The notes: generated by a model from the sequence alone, not told the origin. DNA of 46,147 nucleotides from Porticoccaceae bacterium (GCA_023228865.1 JALOAH010000030.1:1-46147); one strand, 5' to 3'; shown: positions 8,723-18,064, counted from the stretch's first letter. A program made the numbers and translations.

Positions 8723-11125
8723 TTATGACAAATGCTCATATTGGCGCTCAACAATTTCCGCCAGACGCTTGGCTTCAGCAACTGACGCCAGAATGCGGAC
8801 ATTGGCGACAATGCCCCGCAACTCCTCCAGCCATTGCAGGCGCCCCAGTGCGGCGGCCGCAGACTGTTCAAACAGACCGCGACTTTCGGCAATTTTAATG
8901 GCATTGTCAAAATAACTCTGGGAAACGGACTCCTCGCAGTGAATCCGATGCTGAAGAACCCGCTGTTTGCCCAGGGCAAGGCTGTCGGCGATGAGTTTTT
9001 TGGTATCGACTTCGCCCTCCGCCGGAATCAGCGACAGTGCCCTGGCGAAGATCAGATAGGATTCGAGAAACGGCCGCAAGGTGCCGTGGCCAAGTATAGG
9101 CTTGAGGTCGCGCAACATGAATCGAATCGCCTTTCTTCCCTGGACAATGGTTTCACGCCAGCCCGGTACACGGGCATCCAATTCCCGATCCAGAGACTTG
9201 AGAAAATCATCGCTGCCCTCAAAGAAAAATTCATACTTGAGCAGATCTCTGAGGCGCAGGGCTTCCTGGTGAAAGGCCTCGATGGCAGCCTCACCGTCAT
9301 TGGTTACCGCCAGCAGGGCGATATCGGCGATGGCGCTGGTGATAAAAAAGTGGATCAAGCCATTGCGGTAGTAGGCGGCTGTTCGCCCCGTGTTATAGGG
9401 AATCATATACAGCACTTCGACGCCTTCCTCGGCGATACTGATGACACCGGTGATGGAGAGTTGCCGCAATGAGCGCTCAAGAATTTCTGGGGTCAGTTGC
9501 CCGGCATCGGTGGTCATAGGAAAGTTGAACAGAGCAATAAACCCCAGAAGGCGATTGATTTCAACCTGGAGCTGATTAAAGGTAATCGCCCGGTGTCCAT
9601 GCTCCAGCAACACATAGGTAATCATGGAATTCACTGTGATCGGTGTCGCTTTATTGACATCCACCGCCAGGGCAAAGGCAATTTTCTGCATGTCGCGCCT
9701 ATCCGGCGACGCGCCGGTGCTGGTGTCAATGGTACTGGTATCAATATAGTCGCTGATTTGCACGCCCTGGCCAAATCGCACATGGATTTTGCCGTGGGGA
9801 TTATTGAGACCGCTGAGATACTGCATAAACCAGGACGCAGACTCAGGTCTTTTTTTGCCACCCGCCTGGAGGGAGTCGTAATCGGACACCTCCGGCACCT
9901 GGTCATAGATGATGGAAATCGGCATCAGCATCAGGTCGGGAGCATCATCACGCAAATAGGCGCTGACAATATAATTGATCAAGCCAAACCTGGGCGGCAT
10001 CAATTTGCCCGTGCGGGAGCGGGTGCCCTCCAGCGCCCACATCACCGGAAAACGCTTTTCCCCCAGGTAATCAATATAGCTTTTGAACACGGACTTATAG
10101 ACATCGTCGCCTTTGAAGCTACGGCGAATAAAAATGGCGCCCGCTTTGCGCAGCAGGGTGCCCAAACCCATAAAGCCCATATTGATGCCGCCAAAGGTGT
10201 GCAGGGGCGGCAGATTGAGGTCGTGAAACAGGGTAATCAACAAAAAACCGTCGATATGGGATTTGTGGGTAAACAGGAAGGCTACCGGGCGCTCGCTGAG
10301 GAGCTTGCGAATACGATCCAGATCGCCGGGGGCAAATTCGATTTCCTCATCAAACCCCCTAGTGTACATAAAGCGACCCAAGGCAGCGGCAACGTCCAAT
10401 CCTGCCGGGGTTGGCGTGGCCGCCATTTCCCTTAGACAATCCCCCGCCTCTTTCATCAATTCATCCATACTGCGACCACTGTCCCGGCTGATTGCCGTCA
10501 GCGCCTGAATCAGCTGTGGTTTGCGCAGCACCTCTTCATCGACCATTCTCGGAACCTTGTACCTGGCTCCTTTGATGCTGCGTTCCGCCCGTTCCAGCGC
10601 CAGAAAGGCAGAGCGCGCAATAAAGTGCGGCAGCTCTGTATTCACAGAGTTCTTTTTGAACCTGGCCTGGAGTTCAGCAAGGGTTGCGCCCTTGCCAACC
10701 ACTATTCGGTACGGCACAGGATCTTTGCTGTAGCGCAGGCTTCTGCACAGAATCCGCTGTCTCAGCAAGCCGGGATTGTTGTGGTTGCCGAGAATAAGGC
10801 CTTTGAAGGAAACGCCTTTGCGGCTCGGTTCGGCCTCCACCTGCCAGGCGAGCCGCAGGGGAATATAGAAAATGTCTCCACCTTCAAAGGAGGAATTTTC
10901 AAGCGCCGTGATATTGGCCTGGGGCAGTTTTTTCGATCGCAATGCAAGGGGTAATGTCTGGTACTTCAACGCCCCTGGGTAAGTGTCGCGAAGATAATTT
11001 TCCAGGATTGACTGTTCAATTTTTGTATTTGCATCCAGCAAAAAGACAATCTTGCTGACCGCCTCTTTTGGCCAAGGGTTTACCGCTGTCATTTTCACCC
11101 CGCACTGCTCTTTTTTATTTAACAT
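8723..11125 (-). CDS. plsB: Glycerol-3-phosphate 1-O-acyltransferase PlsB
   Basis: PlsB is the membrane enzyme that acylates glycerol-3-phosphate at sn-1, the first step of phospholipid and triacylglycerol synthesis. The 800-residue product has the usual PlsB length. It carries the acyltransferase motifs HKSHID at 287-292 (catalytic His and Asp), FGGINM near 311-316 and EGTRSRTGK at 366-374, with a long N-terminal region before the catalytic domain. The start is uncertain: the ATG at 11125 has only a close AAAGAGAA, while the ATG at 11092 (residue 12) has GGGGTG five bases upstream. It is the last gene of the storage-lipid cluster, 96 bp after the alpha/beta hydrolase. Confidence 0.95.
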   Translation of the reverse strand: MLNKKEQCGVKMTAVNPWPKEAVSKIVFLLDANTKIEQSILENYLRDTYPGALKYQTLPLALRSKKLPQANITALENSSFEGGDIFYIPLRLAWQVEAEPSRKGVSFKGLILGNHNNPGLLRQRILCRSLRYSKDPVPYRIVVGKGATLAELQARFKKNSVNTELPHFIARSAFLALERAERSIKGARYKVPRMVDEEVLRKPQLIQALTAISRDSGRSMDELMKEAGDCLREMAATPTPAGLDVAAALGRFMYTRGFDEEIEFAPGDLDRIRKLLSERPVAFLFTHKSHIDGFLLITLFHDLNLPPLHTFGGINMGFMGLGTLLRKAGAIFIRRSFKGDDVYKSVFKSYIDYLGEKRFPVMWALEGTRSRTGKLMPPRFGLINYIVSAYLRDDAPDLMLMPISIIYDQVPEVSDYDSLQAGGKKRPESASWFMQYLSGLNNPHGKIHVRFGQGVQISDYIDTSTIDTSTGASPDRRDMQKIAFALAVDVNKATPITVNSMITYVLLEHGHRAITFNQLQVEINRLLGFIALFNFPMTTDAGQLTPEILERSLRQLSITGVISIAEEGVEVLYMIPYNTGRTAAYYRNGLIHFFITSAIADIALLAVTNDGEAAIEAFHQEALRLRDLLKYEFFFEGSDDFLKSLDRELDARVPGWRETIVQGRKAIRFMLRDLKPILGHGTLRPFLESYLIFARALSLIPAEGEVDTKKLIADSLALGKQRVLQHRIHCEESVSQSYFDNAIKIAESRGLFEQSAAAALGRLQWLEELRGIVANVRILASVAEAKRLAEIVERQYEHLS

Positions 11126-11221
11126 TTCTCTTTAAGATTAAATACCAATCCTGCTGCTAAGAAAAGCCACATTAGCGTTTAAATAGCGTTTTACTGCATC
11201 CCCCTAAATAATGAACTCTCA

Positions 11222-12199
11222 TCAACGAGTGTAAACCTGCCTGTCAATAAATGCTCTATGGAATTTCGCCGTATTGTCAACAGCTTCAATCATCGGGGCA
11301 TGGCCGACGCTATCGAGAATCACCAATTCGCCATTGCGCAGGCGGGGCGCCAGATTTTCGGCGGCGCTGACATCCAGCAGATGATCCTGTCGTCCCCAAA
11401 TAACCAGCACCGGCATGTCCAGCGCCACCAATTTCTGGCTGAGGTCGCTGCTTTTGTGATCCGCCATAAGCTGGCGAAAAATTTTTTCAAGCACAGGGCG
11501 GCGCTCGTTGATTTGATTCAACAGATACACGATGGCGATGAGGGGAAGTTTGACCGGTTTGGCAACCGCCATGGCCAAGACTGCGTCTGCCTGCGCACGG
11601 GTGCGCGGCAAAAAAAGAATTTCGTCGTGTTCAAAGGATTCCTCCAGCACCGTCTTTTTGGCCGCTGCAAGACCAGCCGCATCCATCAGGGTCAGCGACA
11701 GTACCTTGTCGGGATATGCCAGGGCGAATCTGGCGGCAATAAAACCGCCCATGGAGTTGCCGGCGAGATGGATACGGCCGAGGTTTAAGGCTTCGACAAA
11801 TCCTTTGAGGCGCTCCACCTGATCGGCAATGCGGTAGTTGGCCTGAAGATCGCCGCTATAGGTCTGGCCAAAGCCGGGAAGATCGGGAGCAATGAGGCGA
11901 AACTCCCCTTTCAGTACCCTTAGGTAGAGCAGCCAGTTGTATTTATCGGCACCATAACCGTGCAAAACCACCATCACAGGTTTGTCAGAGCCGTCGCCAT
12001 CAAGGGCGCTGCGGCTATCTAGAAAGTGCCATTCAAGCCCAGCGACATTGACCCGGCGGTGCTGGGCACCAACAAACAGCGCAGCAACCGCAAACACCAG
12101 TTTCGCGACCTGAGCTAGCAGCCAAAAGCGCAGAAGAAACAGCGCCAGGACGGCGATCAAAACCGCAGCGGCAATCCCTAGCAAAGCGCCATTCTCCAA
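11222..12199 (-). CDS. Membrane-anchored alpha/beta hydrolase (lipase/esterase-like)
   Basis: This 325-residue serine hydrolase has a hydrophobic N-terminal anchor (about 7-44), an oxyanion region VVLHGYG (about 77-83), the nucleophile elbow GNSMGG with Ser149, Asp272 (WGRQDHLL) and His300 (SVGHAP). The catalytic triad is complete. The annotated start is a TTG abutting the stop of the upstream lipase gene. A TTG five codons later lies nine bases after GGAG and may be the true start. No ATG occurs before the conserved core. Its place between a monoacylglycerol-lipase-like gene and plsB suggests an acylglycerol, wax or other ester substrate, but specificity cannot be read from the sequence. Confidence 0.88.
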   Translation of the reverse strand: MENGALLGIAAAVLIAVLALFLLRFWLLAQVAKLVFAVAALFVGAQHRRVNVAGLEWHFLDSRSALDGDGSDKPVMVVLHGYGADKYNWLLYLRVLKGEFRLIAPDLPGFGQTYSGDLQANYRIADQVERLKGFVEALNLGRIHLAGNSMGGFIAARFALAYPDKVLSLTLMDAAGLAAAKKTVLEESFEHDEILFLPRTRAQADAVLAMAVAKPVKLPLIAIVYLLNQINERRPVLEKIFRQLMADHKSSDLSQKLVALDMPVLVIWGRQDHLLDVSAAENLAPRLRNGELVILDSVGHAPMIEAVDNTAKFHRAFIDRQVYTR

Positions 12200-13033
12200 T
12201 TAAACGCGCGCTTCAAGCCAGCGCTCGGTATCAGCAAAGACCTGCATTTTTTCCGGTTCAAGGAAAATTTCATGGAACAGGTTATCGTAAATTTTTAAGG
12301 TTTTATCTGTGGAAGAAACCCTTTCAAACAGCATTTGCGAGCCTTTCGGACTGGCGAGGCCATCGTCGCCACCGTGCATAATCAGCAGTGGCAAAGTAAT
12401 TTTGGCCGCTTTCTCCAGGCCGTGGTCGGCGCCGGACAGAATCGCCGTCAGCAGTCGCGCCGTTACCTTGCCGCGAAAAACCAGGGGGTCGTTGAGGTAG
12501 CGATGAACCACCTCAGGGTCGCGGCTCACCGCTTCCCCTTCCAGCTTGATAATTTGGGCTTTCGGCATCAACAGGGAGAGCCCCTTCAAAATCCATTTGA
12601 GCACAGGGCCAATGACTTCATCGGTGGCCAATGCCGAGCCCGACAAAATACAGCCGGAAAGAGTTTCCTCATGGCGCAACAAATAATTGACGCTGATCAC
12701 GCCCCCCATGCTGTGGCCGACAAGGAAAAACTTTTTATCCCGGTGCTTATCTTTTATCTGGCTGATGTACTGAAACAATGTCTCGACAAACGTGCTCAGG
12801 TGGGGAATATAACCACGCCGCCCCTGGGATCGGCCATGACCCTCGTGGTCGAGGGCGTAAACCCCATAGCCGAGGGCGACAAAGTGTTCGACAAAGGGCA
12901 GGTAGCGGCCGCTGTGCTCACCCAGGCCGTGGGCAATAACCAGCACGGCCTTGATTTCGGCATCCGGCAGCCAGCACTGGGTAAAAATCTGCGCGCCGGA
13001 TTTGGCGACAAAATTCCCTGTTGTGTTAATCAC
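12200..13033 (-). CDS. Monoacylglycerol-lipase-like alpha/beta hydrolase
   Basis: The 277-residue product is of the lysophospholipase/monoacylglycerol lipase family (Hydrolase_4): VIAHGLGEHSGRY, DHEGHGRSQGRRG (about 62-74), the nucleophile motif GHSMGG with Ser108, an acid in HGGDDGLA (Asp223 or 224), and His254 in LFHEIF. There is no signal peptide, so it is probably cytoplasmic. Its ATG overlaps the patatin stop by four bases and its own stop abuts the next hydrolase. Beside a patatin lipase and a WS/DGAT gene, hydrolysis of monoacylglycerol from stored lipid is a reasonable inference. A lysophospholipase role is the alternative. Confidence 0.9.
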   Translation of the reverse strand: MINTTGNFVAKSGAQIFTQCWLPDAEIKAVLVIAHGLGEHSGRYLPFVEHFVALGYGVYALDHEGHGRSQGRRGYIPHLSTFVETLFQYISQIKDKHRDKKFFLVGHSMGGVISVNYLLRHEETLSGCILSGSALATDEVIGPVLKWILKGLSLLMPKAQIIKLEGEAVSRDPEVVHRYLNDPLVFRGKVTARLLTAILSGADHGLEKAAKITLPLLIMHGGDDGLASPKGSQMLFERVSSTDKTLKIYDNLFHEIFLEPEKMQVFADTERWLEARV

Positions 13034-14508
13034 GCGGTTTTCCTCTCGGCAATGCTGGATTCATGGACCTGGTTGAGCAGTTCTGCTTCGAGATTTTTGG
13101 CAATGGTGTCAAGGGCATTGCTGATTTTTGTCTGCACCCTGATGGCTTCTATTTTTGGCCAGGTTGCCCGCTCCCCATGGCGGATCAATTCGATAATTTC
13201 CGCATTGGTGCGCTGGGACAGCAACTGCGCCGGGTTGTGCAACCGCCGCGGCGGCAGAATATTGATGTCGCCAGTATAGGTTTGCGCCAGCACAGAGCTG
13301 GTAAAGGTCAGCAACTGGCTCAGTCTGGAGTTTAATTTCATCGGGTGGCCGATGATCTTCGCTCCTGCAAGCGCCCACTGTTTGGTGGTGATTTGCAAGG
13401 TTTCCTTAAGAATCCCGAAGACGGTGGCGGAGTGATTTTCAGAAATAAATGGCAGAGCCACAGGATTGGTTTGGCTGACGATGGAGTGGTTGACGCCATA
13501 GAGACGCATTACCCGCTTGATGGGCAAATCGTCGCTCACCGAGCCGTCGATCCATTTCCTGTTGGGCAGATAGGGTTTGCGGTTGCCGTTTCTGTCCTTG
13601 GCCGCGAGGGTCACCGGTGGAAAGAAACCGGGAAAGGCGCTGGACGCCATCAGCGCCTCCCGCAGCATGACATTGGGCGAAGCTATATCGTTGAGCAGCC
13701 TGGAGGTCTGGTGCCGCTGCACCGGCGCCACCGAAACATTGATATGGATGCCGGTGCGGGCTGCCGCTTCCTGAAAGGTCAGATCGGGAATAATGCGCAC
13801 CAGAAACTCCTCGATGGCCTTGGGGGAAACATGTCCTCGGCTCAATAAATTGCCTATGCTCCGCAACCCCAAACCCTGCTCCACCTGAATTTTTAGATGC
13901 TCGGCATCAAAAATTGTCTCCAGCTCTTCGTGGCTATGGGAGCCGACGATGGCGGCAACAATGGCGCCACCGCTGGCACCGGAAATCACGGAAGGCAGCA
14001 GACCTTCCTCCCAGAGGGCTTTGACCACGCCGAGATGGAAATAAAACAGGGAACCGGAACCACTGAGCATTAATGCAGAACGGCCAAAGCAGTGCGCCGC
14101 CCGGTTGAAAAATTCCAGTTTTTCATCGATGGAAATACTGTCAACTTTTGGACTCGCCAGGTGGTAAAGGGCGTTGGTGACTTCATCGATATAGTCATTG
14201 ATGAGCTGCTTGGTGCCAAAGCGGGTTTTCTTGAACAGCTCGGCGCTGCCCATACCGCCCATATTGCCGTGGATGCCTTCGTTGAGGGCGAACAACAGGC
14301 CGTGGTCGTCGCCGCTCTCGCGCATTTCCCGCAGAATGTTGTAGCGGGATCTGATGGCCTGATAATCGTAGAGATTGGTTCTTTCCACCGTCTTCCATTT
14401 ATCGCGACCTTCAATCTGGTCAATGCGCATGGCAATGTCGCGCCACTGGTCGTAGGTGTCCGCGTTGTCCAGTTCTTTTTGCAACAGGTAGGAGCTGCGG
14501 GATGACAT
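13030..14508 (-). CDS. DUF3336-patatin-like acylglycerol lipase
   Basis: The 492-residue product has an N-terminal DUF3336 region (about 10-135, including a DYQAIRSRYN segment) followed by a patatin domain. That domain has a glycine-rich oxyanion loop (about 149-152), the nucleophile GASGG with Ser179, and the dyad aspartate in DGS at Asp321. DUF3336 joined to patatin is the architecture of the yeast triacylglycerol lipases Tgl3, Tgl4 and Tgl5 and of bacterial relatives. The ATG at 14508 has GGGGAG upstream and overlaps the WS/DGAT stop by one base. The start of the next lipase overlaps its own stop. It probably releases fatty acid from triacylglycerol or phospholipid. Confidence 0.93.
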   Translation of the reverse strand: MSSRSSYLLQKELDNADTYDQWRDIAMRIDQIEGRDKWKTVERTNLYDYQAIRSRYNILREMRESGDDHGLLFALNEGIHGNMGGMGSAELFKKTRFGTKQLINDYIDEVTNALYHLASPKVDSISIDEKLEFFNRAAHCFGRSALMLSGSGSLFYFHLGVVKALWEEGLLPSVISGASGGAIVAAIVGSHSHEELETIFDAEHLKIQVEQGLGLRSIGNLLSRGHVSPKAIEEFLVRIIPDLTFQEAAARTGIHINVSVAPVQRHQTSRLLNDIASPNVMLREALMASSAFPGFFPPVTLAAKDRNGNRKPYLPNRKWIDGSVSDDLPIKRVMRLYGVNHSIVSQTNPVALPFISENHSATVFGILKETLQITTKQWALAGAKIIGHPMKLNSRLSQLLTFTSSVLAQTYTGDINILPPRRLHNPAQLLSQRTNAEIIELIRHGERATWPKIEAIRVQTKISNALDTIAKNLEAELLNQVHESSIAERKTA

Positions 14509-15974
14509 TATTTTCTCCCCTTGGCAACCGTTTTTCTGACCGGTTTGGTCTTTGCTTTGTCTGTGGCATTTTTGAGCTCAGTGACCGCAGCCGCCAGACA
14601 TTCACCAAAAAGATCCACATCCGGCATCACGTCCTCGGTGGTGGTAATGCTAAAGGTGAGCTTTTTGTTGTAGCTCAACGTCATCAAAAATAACCCCATG
14701 CCGTCGCCAAGGGGCGTCATGCCGTACTGTTTGAGACATTTTGCACCGTTCAAATAAATGGGAAACTGTGGACCCGGGACATTGGAAATGGCCACATTGC
14801 AAAGACTGGCGGTAACCCCGGAGGCCATGATCATTCTGCTGGCCAGCGCCATGGTTGCACCGGGCATATGCTTGCTGACATCGGTCATCAGCCTTGCCGA
14901 GACACCTGTCTTGCCCGCCTTTGTCAGCTGGGTATAACGGGTAATTTCCTTCAGCCTTTGCAGGGGCGAGGCCAGATCCGTATGCAAATCCACCGTCATC
15001 GCGGTAATTTGATTGCCGTCTTCACCGCCCTTGGCGCCCTTTGCCGGGCGGGTATTCACCGGCACCCAGGCAATCAGGGATTCAGAGGGCAACCCGTGAT
15101 GGCGGAGAAGGTATTTTCTCAGCGCGCCGCTGCTCACCGCGAGCACCACATCGTTGATCTTGGCGTCGTCCACCGCTGTGGCAATGCGCTTGAAATCCGC
15201 CAGTTCAAATTCCACCCCATGAAAAGTCTTGCGCGGGGACACGGGCTTGTTGAAGCGGGTTTTGGGTACCCTGGTGGACTCGTCGTCATCCCTGACCTTA
15301 AACACCGCATTGATCGCTGCGGGTACCAGGGTTGGCGTTGCGCGCCACAGGGTTTCCGCCAGTTTTATCGGCGAGCGTATATGATTGAGAACACAGCGGG
15401 CCCACATTTCATTGGTGGTGGGGGGCTCTCCCGCCGACTCCGCCGTCACCGAAAGATCGGTGACTGGCGTACCCTCTGCGTCCAGATCGCTGAGTCCGGA
15501 AAAAAACTTGATGGTGGAAGCGCCATCGACCGCCGAATGGTGAATCTTGGTCACCATGGCAAAGCTGTCGGGGGGAATGTCGGCTATACCGTTGAGGTTT
15601 TCCACCACATGGATTTCCCACACCGGCCTGTTCATATCCAGGGGGCGGGAGTGGATTCTACCCACCAAATCGCAAAATTGCCCCCAGTCGCCGGGAGAAG
15701 CGAGGCGATGAAGGTGAAGGTGGGATTCAAAATCGAAGTATTCGTCGTCCACCCAATAGGGGTAATCCAGATCCAGGGGGACTCGAACTAGCTTCCTTCT
15801 GAAAATCGGATTGGTGTGCAGGCGGGATTCGACATGGGACTTGACCAGTTCAAACACGGTTTCCGCAGCCGGGTTTTCCGGCTTGGCATAAATGCACACC
15901 ATGGTGACATTGGAGAGGTTGTGCCCGCTCTCCATGTAAAGAAATTGTGAGTCCTGAGCCCCAAGCTGCAACAT
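14508..15974 (-). CDS. Wax ester synthase/acyl-CoA:diacylglycerol acyltransferase (WS/DGAT)
   Basis: WS/DGAT enzymes esterify fatty alcohols or diacylglycerol with acyl-CoA, giving wax esters or triacylglycerol at the membrane or lipid-body surface. The 488-residue product has the usual length and the catalytic motif HHSAVDG at 145-151 (HHxxxDG). It also has the family N-terminus (LGAQDSQFLYMES), the PLDMNRPVWE segment (111-120) and the C-terminal NVPGP region. The tail is lysine-rich. It is preceded by the HAD-PlsC gene (33 bp) and overlaps the patatin start by one base. No fatty-acyl-CoA reductase is seen here, so triacylglycerol is as likely a product as wax ester. Confidence 0.95.
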   Translation of the reverse strand: MLQLGAQDSQFLYMESGHNLSNVTMVCIYAKPENPAAETVFELVKSHVESRLHTNPIFRRKLVRVPLDLDYPYWVDDEYFDFESHLHLHRLASPGDWGQFCDLVGRIHSRPLDMNRPVWEIHVVENLNGIADIPPDSFAMVTKIHHSAVDGASTIKFFSGLSDLDAEGTPVTDLSVTAESAGEPPTTNEMWARCVLNHIRSPIKLAETLWRATPTLVPAAINAVFKVRDDDESTRVPKTRFNKPVSPRKTFHGVEFELADFKRIATAVDDAKINDVVLAVSSGALRKYLLRHHGLPSESLIAWVPVNTRPAKGAKGGEDGNQITAMTVDLHTDLASPLQRLKEITRYTQLTKAGKTGVSARLMTDVSKHMPGATMALASRMIMASGVTASLCNVAISNVPGPQFPIYLNGAKCLKQYGMTPLGDGMGLFLMTLSYNKKLTFSITTTEDVMPDVDLFGECLAAAVTELKNATDKAKTKPVRKTVAKGRK

Positions 15975-16007
15975 AAACGGTTCCTCTCCTAAGCCTTGTC
16001 GGCTTCT

Positions 16008-17942
16008 TTAAACAACTTTAGCCGCTGTTTTTTTCACCGCAGTTTTGCCGGTTACGGGTTTCTTTGCGCCGGCAAGGGGTTTTTTCTCCGGCCTTGGCCG
16101 GGGCTTGGCCGAGGGCTTTTCCGCCATGTCCCCATCTGAGCGCCTAGCATTTAAACGGTCTTTGGTGACAGTTTTGCGTACCTGCACAGCCTGTTGCTTC
16201 ACCGCAATTTTCGTACCAGCTGTTTTAGGCGCCGTATTTTTCTTGGCGACGCTTTTTTGACCTTCGGCCTTTTGTGCTGCCGGCTTGGTTTTCTGGGGCT
16301 TTACGGCAGCGGTTTTGGCTGTAGCGGTCGCCGGCATTGGCGCCTTGATTGCCGCCTTTGCCGAACCGGTTTTTTTAGCCATTGTCTTTTTGCCCGCCGC
16401 CGCTGTGCTCGCTGCCAACGCTTTTTTCGCCGGTGATTTTTTCACGGTTCCCCGGCCAGGAGCCGCTTTTTTCGTGCCTGGAGCTTTGCGATGAACGGAT
16501 TCGGCAATGCTCTCGGGAGGGAAATCGAGCGCCTTCAAAAACATATTGCGAACATCGGTGACATGGCGGTCGAGACTGGCTTCAGTCCAGCCGGAAGTAT
16601 CCACGGGGGGCAGAATTTCCACGTCGACCACGCCGGGTCTGAAGGCAAATTGCCCTTTGGGTTGAATGTCCGCTGCATTGTGAATAACCACCGGCAGTAT
16701 GGGAACGCCGGCCTGCATAGCGATATGAAAAGCGCCTTTTTTGAACGGTCCCGGTTTTTTGGTTTCCGAGCGCGTGCCCTCGGGGGCGATGGCCACATTG
16801 CGACCTTCAACGGCGAGGGCGTCCACCAAAGGGCGCATGGCGTCAATGGCGCTTTGGGTATTCTGGCGATCAACCCTGACGACACCGGCAAAATCATAGA
16901 CTTTTTCAAACAGCTTGAATTTGCCGATCTCCTTTTTGCCGACAGCGGCAAAGTTATCCCGCAACAATTTCATCACAATCAGGCCATCGGTTTTGCTTTG
17001 ATGATTGTAAACCACCACCACCGGCCGCTCTTTCCAGTAATTTTCCGGATTGCGCACATTGAGTTTGAGACCAATTAAGGCAAAGGCAATCTCGGTGAAC
17101 AGCGACAGCATAAAGCGGCGCCCTTCGTCCTTGGAGCCGTTGAGCTTCCAGACGCCAAGCCCCCAAAAATAGGAACTGATGAGGGTGCCATAAAGGCCGA
17201 CGCTGCGCAGATTTTCCGCCAGAGTGGGCTTGCCGGTGCGGGCGAACACCTGCACCGGCCAGCCATTTTCGGAAGCGATGGTCTGAAGGCGGGAATTGGG
17301 GTTGACGATTCGCGGCATGCCCACGTGGTGAAGCACTTCGATATCGTCATCGCTGTCGCTGTAAAAACAGCTGCTGTCCAGATCCAGCTGGTACTGTTTG
17401 GCAAGGGCTTCAACGGCCACGACCTTGCCCTGCCCCCAGCACAGGGGCTTGAGGGTTTCGCCGGTAAAGACACCATCCACCACTTCGTAGCGAGAACAAT
17501 AGACGTGTTCAATATTGAGTTCCCGCGCCAGGGGTTCAACCTGATAGGGGGTTGCCGAGGACACGATGGCCACCGTATGGCCTTTTTTAAGGTGTGCCTC
17601 GATAAGAGCGCGGGCTTCGGGATAGAGGAGCTTGGAAATATAGTGGTCGTAGACTTTTTCGCTGAACTCGGTGTAGCTCTCTTCACTGACACCTCGCAGT
17701 ACTTTGGCGCCCACGTCCATCAGCCCGGAAAAACCGATGGCGCCCATGCTGTGGTTGACCAGTGTCGCCACAATTTCAACAAATTCGAGGGGCTTCATAT
17801 AGCCTTTGCGCAATTGTTCGCGAAGAAAAATGAATGCCGAATAACCGTTGATAACCGTGCCATCAAAATCAAAAAAAGCCCCTATGGATGCTCCGGAAGG
17901 CATAGCCTCGACATGGCGGACAACGTGGCTATAGGATTCCAT
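16008..17942 (-). CDS. HAD-IB phosphatase / PlsC-type acyltransferase fusion with histone-like Lys/Ala tail
   Basis: The 644-residue product has three parts. Residues 15-225 are a SerB-like HAD-IB domain: DFDGT at 25-29, a VSSATP segment near 127-132, and SDSDDD at 195-200. Residues about 300-470 are a PlsC/LPLAT domain with HQSKTD (HX4D) at 314-319 and EGTRS at 388-392, fitting 1-acylglycerol-3-phosphate acyltransferase. Residues about 485-644 are an unstructured tail of Lys, Ala, Pro and Thr with almost no acidic residues, similar in composition to histone H1 or PhaF tails. The ATG at 17942 follows CAGGAGAT. It heads the storage-lipid operon. The HAD-PlsC order matches mycobacterial PlsC; the tail is the unusual part. 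Confidence 0.93.
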   Translation of the reverse strand: MESYSHVVRHVEAMPSGASIGAFFDFDGTVINGYSAFIFLREQLRKGYMKPLEFVEIVATLVNHSMGAIGFSGLMDVGAKVLRGVSEESYTEFSEKVYDHYISKLLYPEARALIEAHLKKGHTVAIVSSATPYQVEPLARELNIEHVYCSRYEVVDGVFTGETLKPLCWGQGKVVAVEALAKQYQLDLDSSCFYSDSDDDIEVLHHVGMPRIVNPNSRLQTIASENGWPVQVFARTGKPTLAENLRSVGLYGTLISSYFWGLGVWKLNGSKDEGRRFMLSLFTEIAFALIGLKLNVRNPENYWKERPVVVVYNHQSKTDGLIVMKLLRDNFAAVGKKEIGKFKLFEKVYDFAGVVRVDRQNTQSAIDAMRPLVDALAVEGRNVAIAPEGTRSETKKPGPFKKGAFHIAMQAGVPILPVVIHNAADIQPKGQFAFRPGVVDVEILPPVDTSGWTEASLDRHVTDVRNMFLKALDFPPESIAESVHRKAPGTKKAAPGRGTVKKSPAKKALAASTAAAGKKTMAKKTGSAKAAIKAPMPATATAKTAAVKPQKTKPAAQKAEGQKSVAKKNTAPKTAGTKIAVKQQAVQVRKTVTKDRLNARRSDGDMAEKPSAKPRPRPEKKPLAGAKKPVTGKTAVKKTAAKVV

Positions 17943-17979
17943 AGGCTATCTCCTGATGGGAAAACGGGCTAAATCTGTG

Positions 17980-17993
17980 CTGATCTGAATCAG
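17980..17993. promoter_or_regulatory. Candidate operator dyad upstream of the storage-lipid operon
   Basis: CTGAT-CTGA-ATCAG is a 14-nt dyad with 5-base arms, about 40 bp upstream of the HAD-PlsC ATG. Position and symmetry fit a repressor site, but the arms are short and no regulator gene is adjacent. Confidence 0.2.
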
Positions 17994-18064
17994 TGTGCCA
18001 TATTATTATGACAGTCACCATACGGACATTTCCCTCTATTTCGACAATCATTTACCCTGAATGC

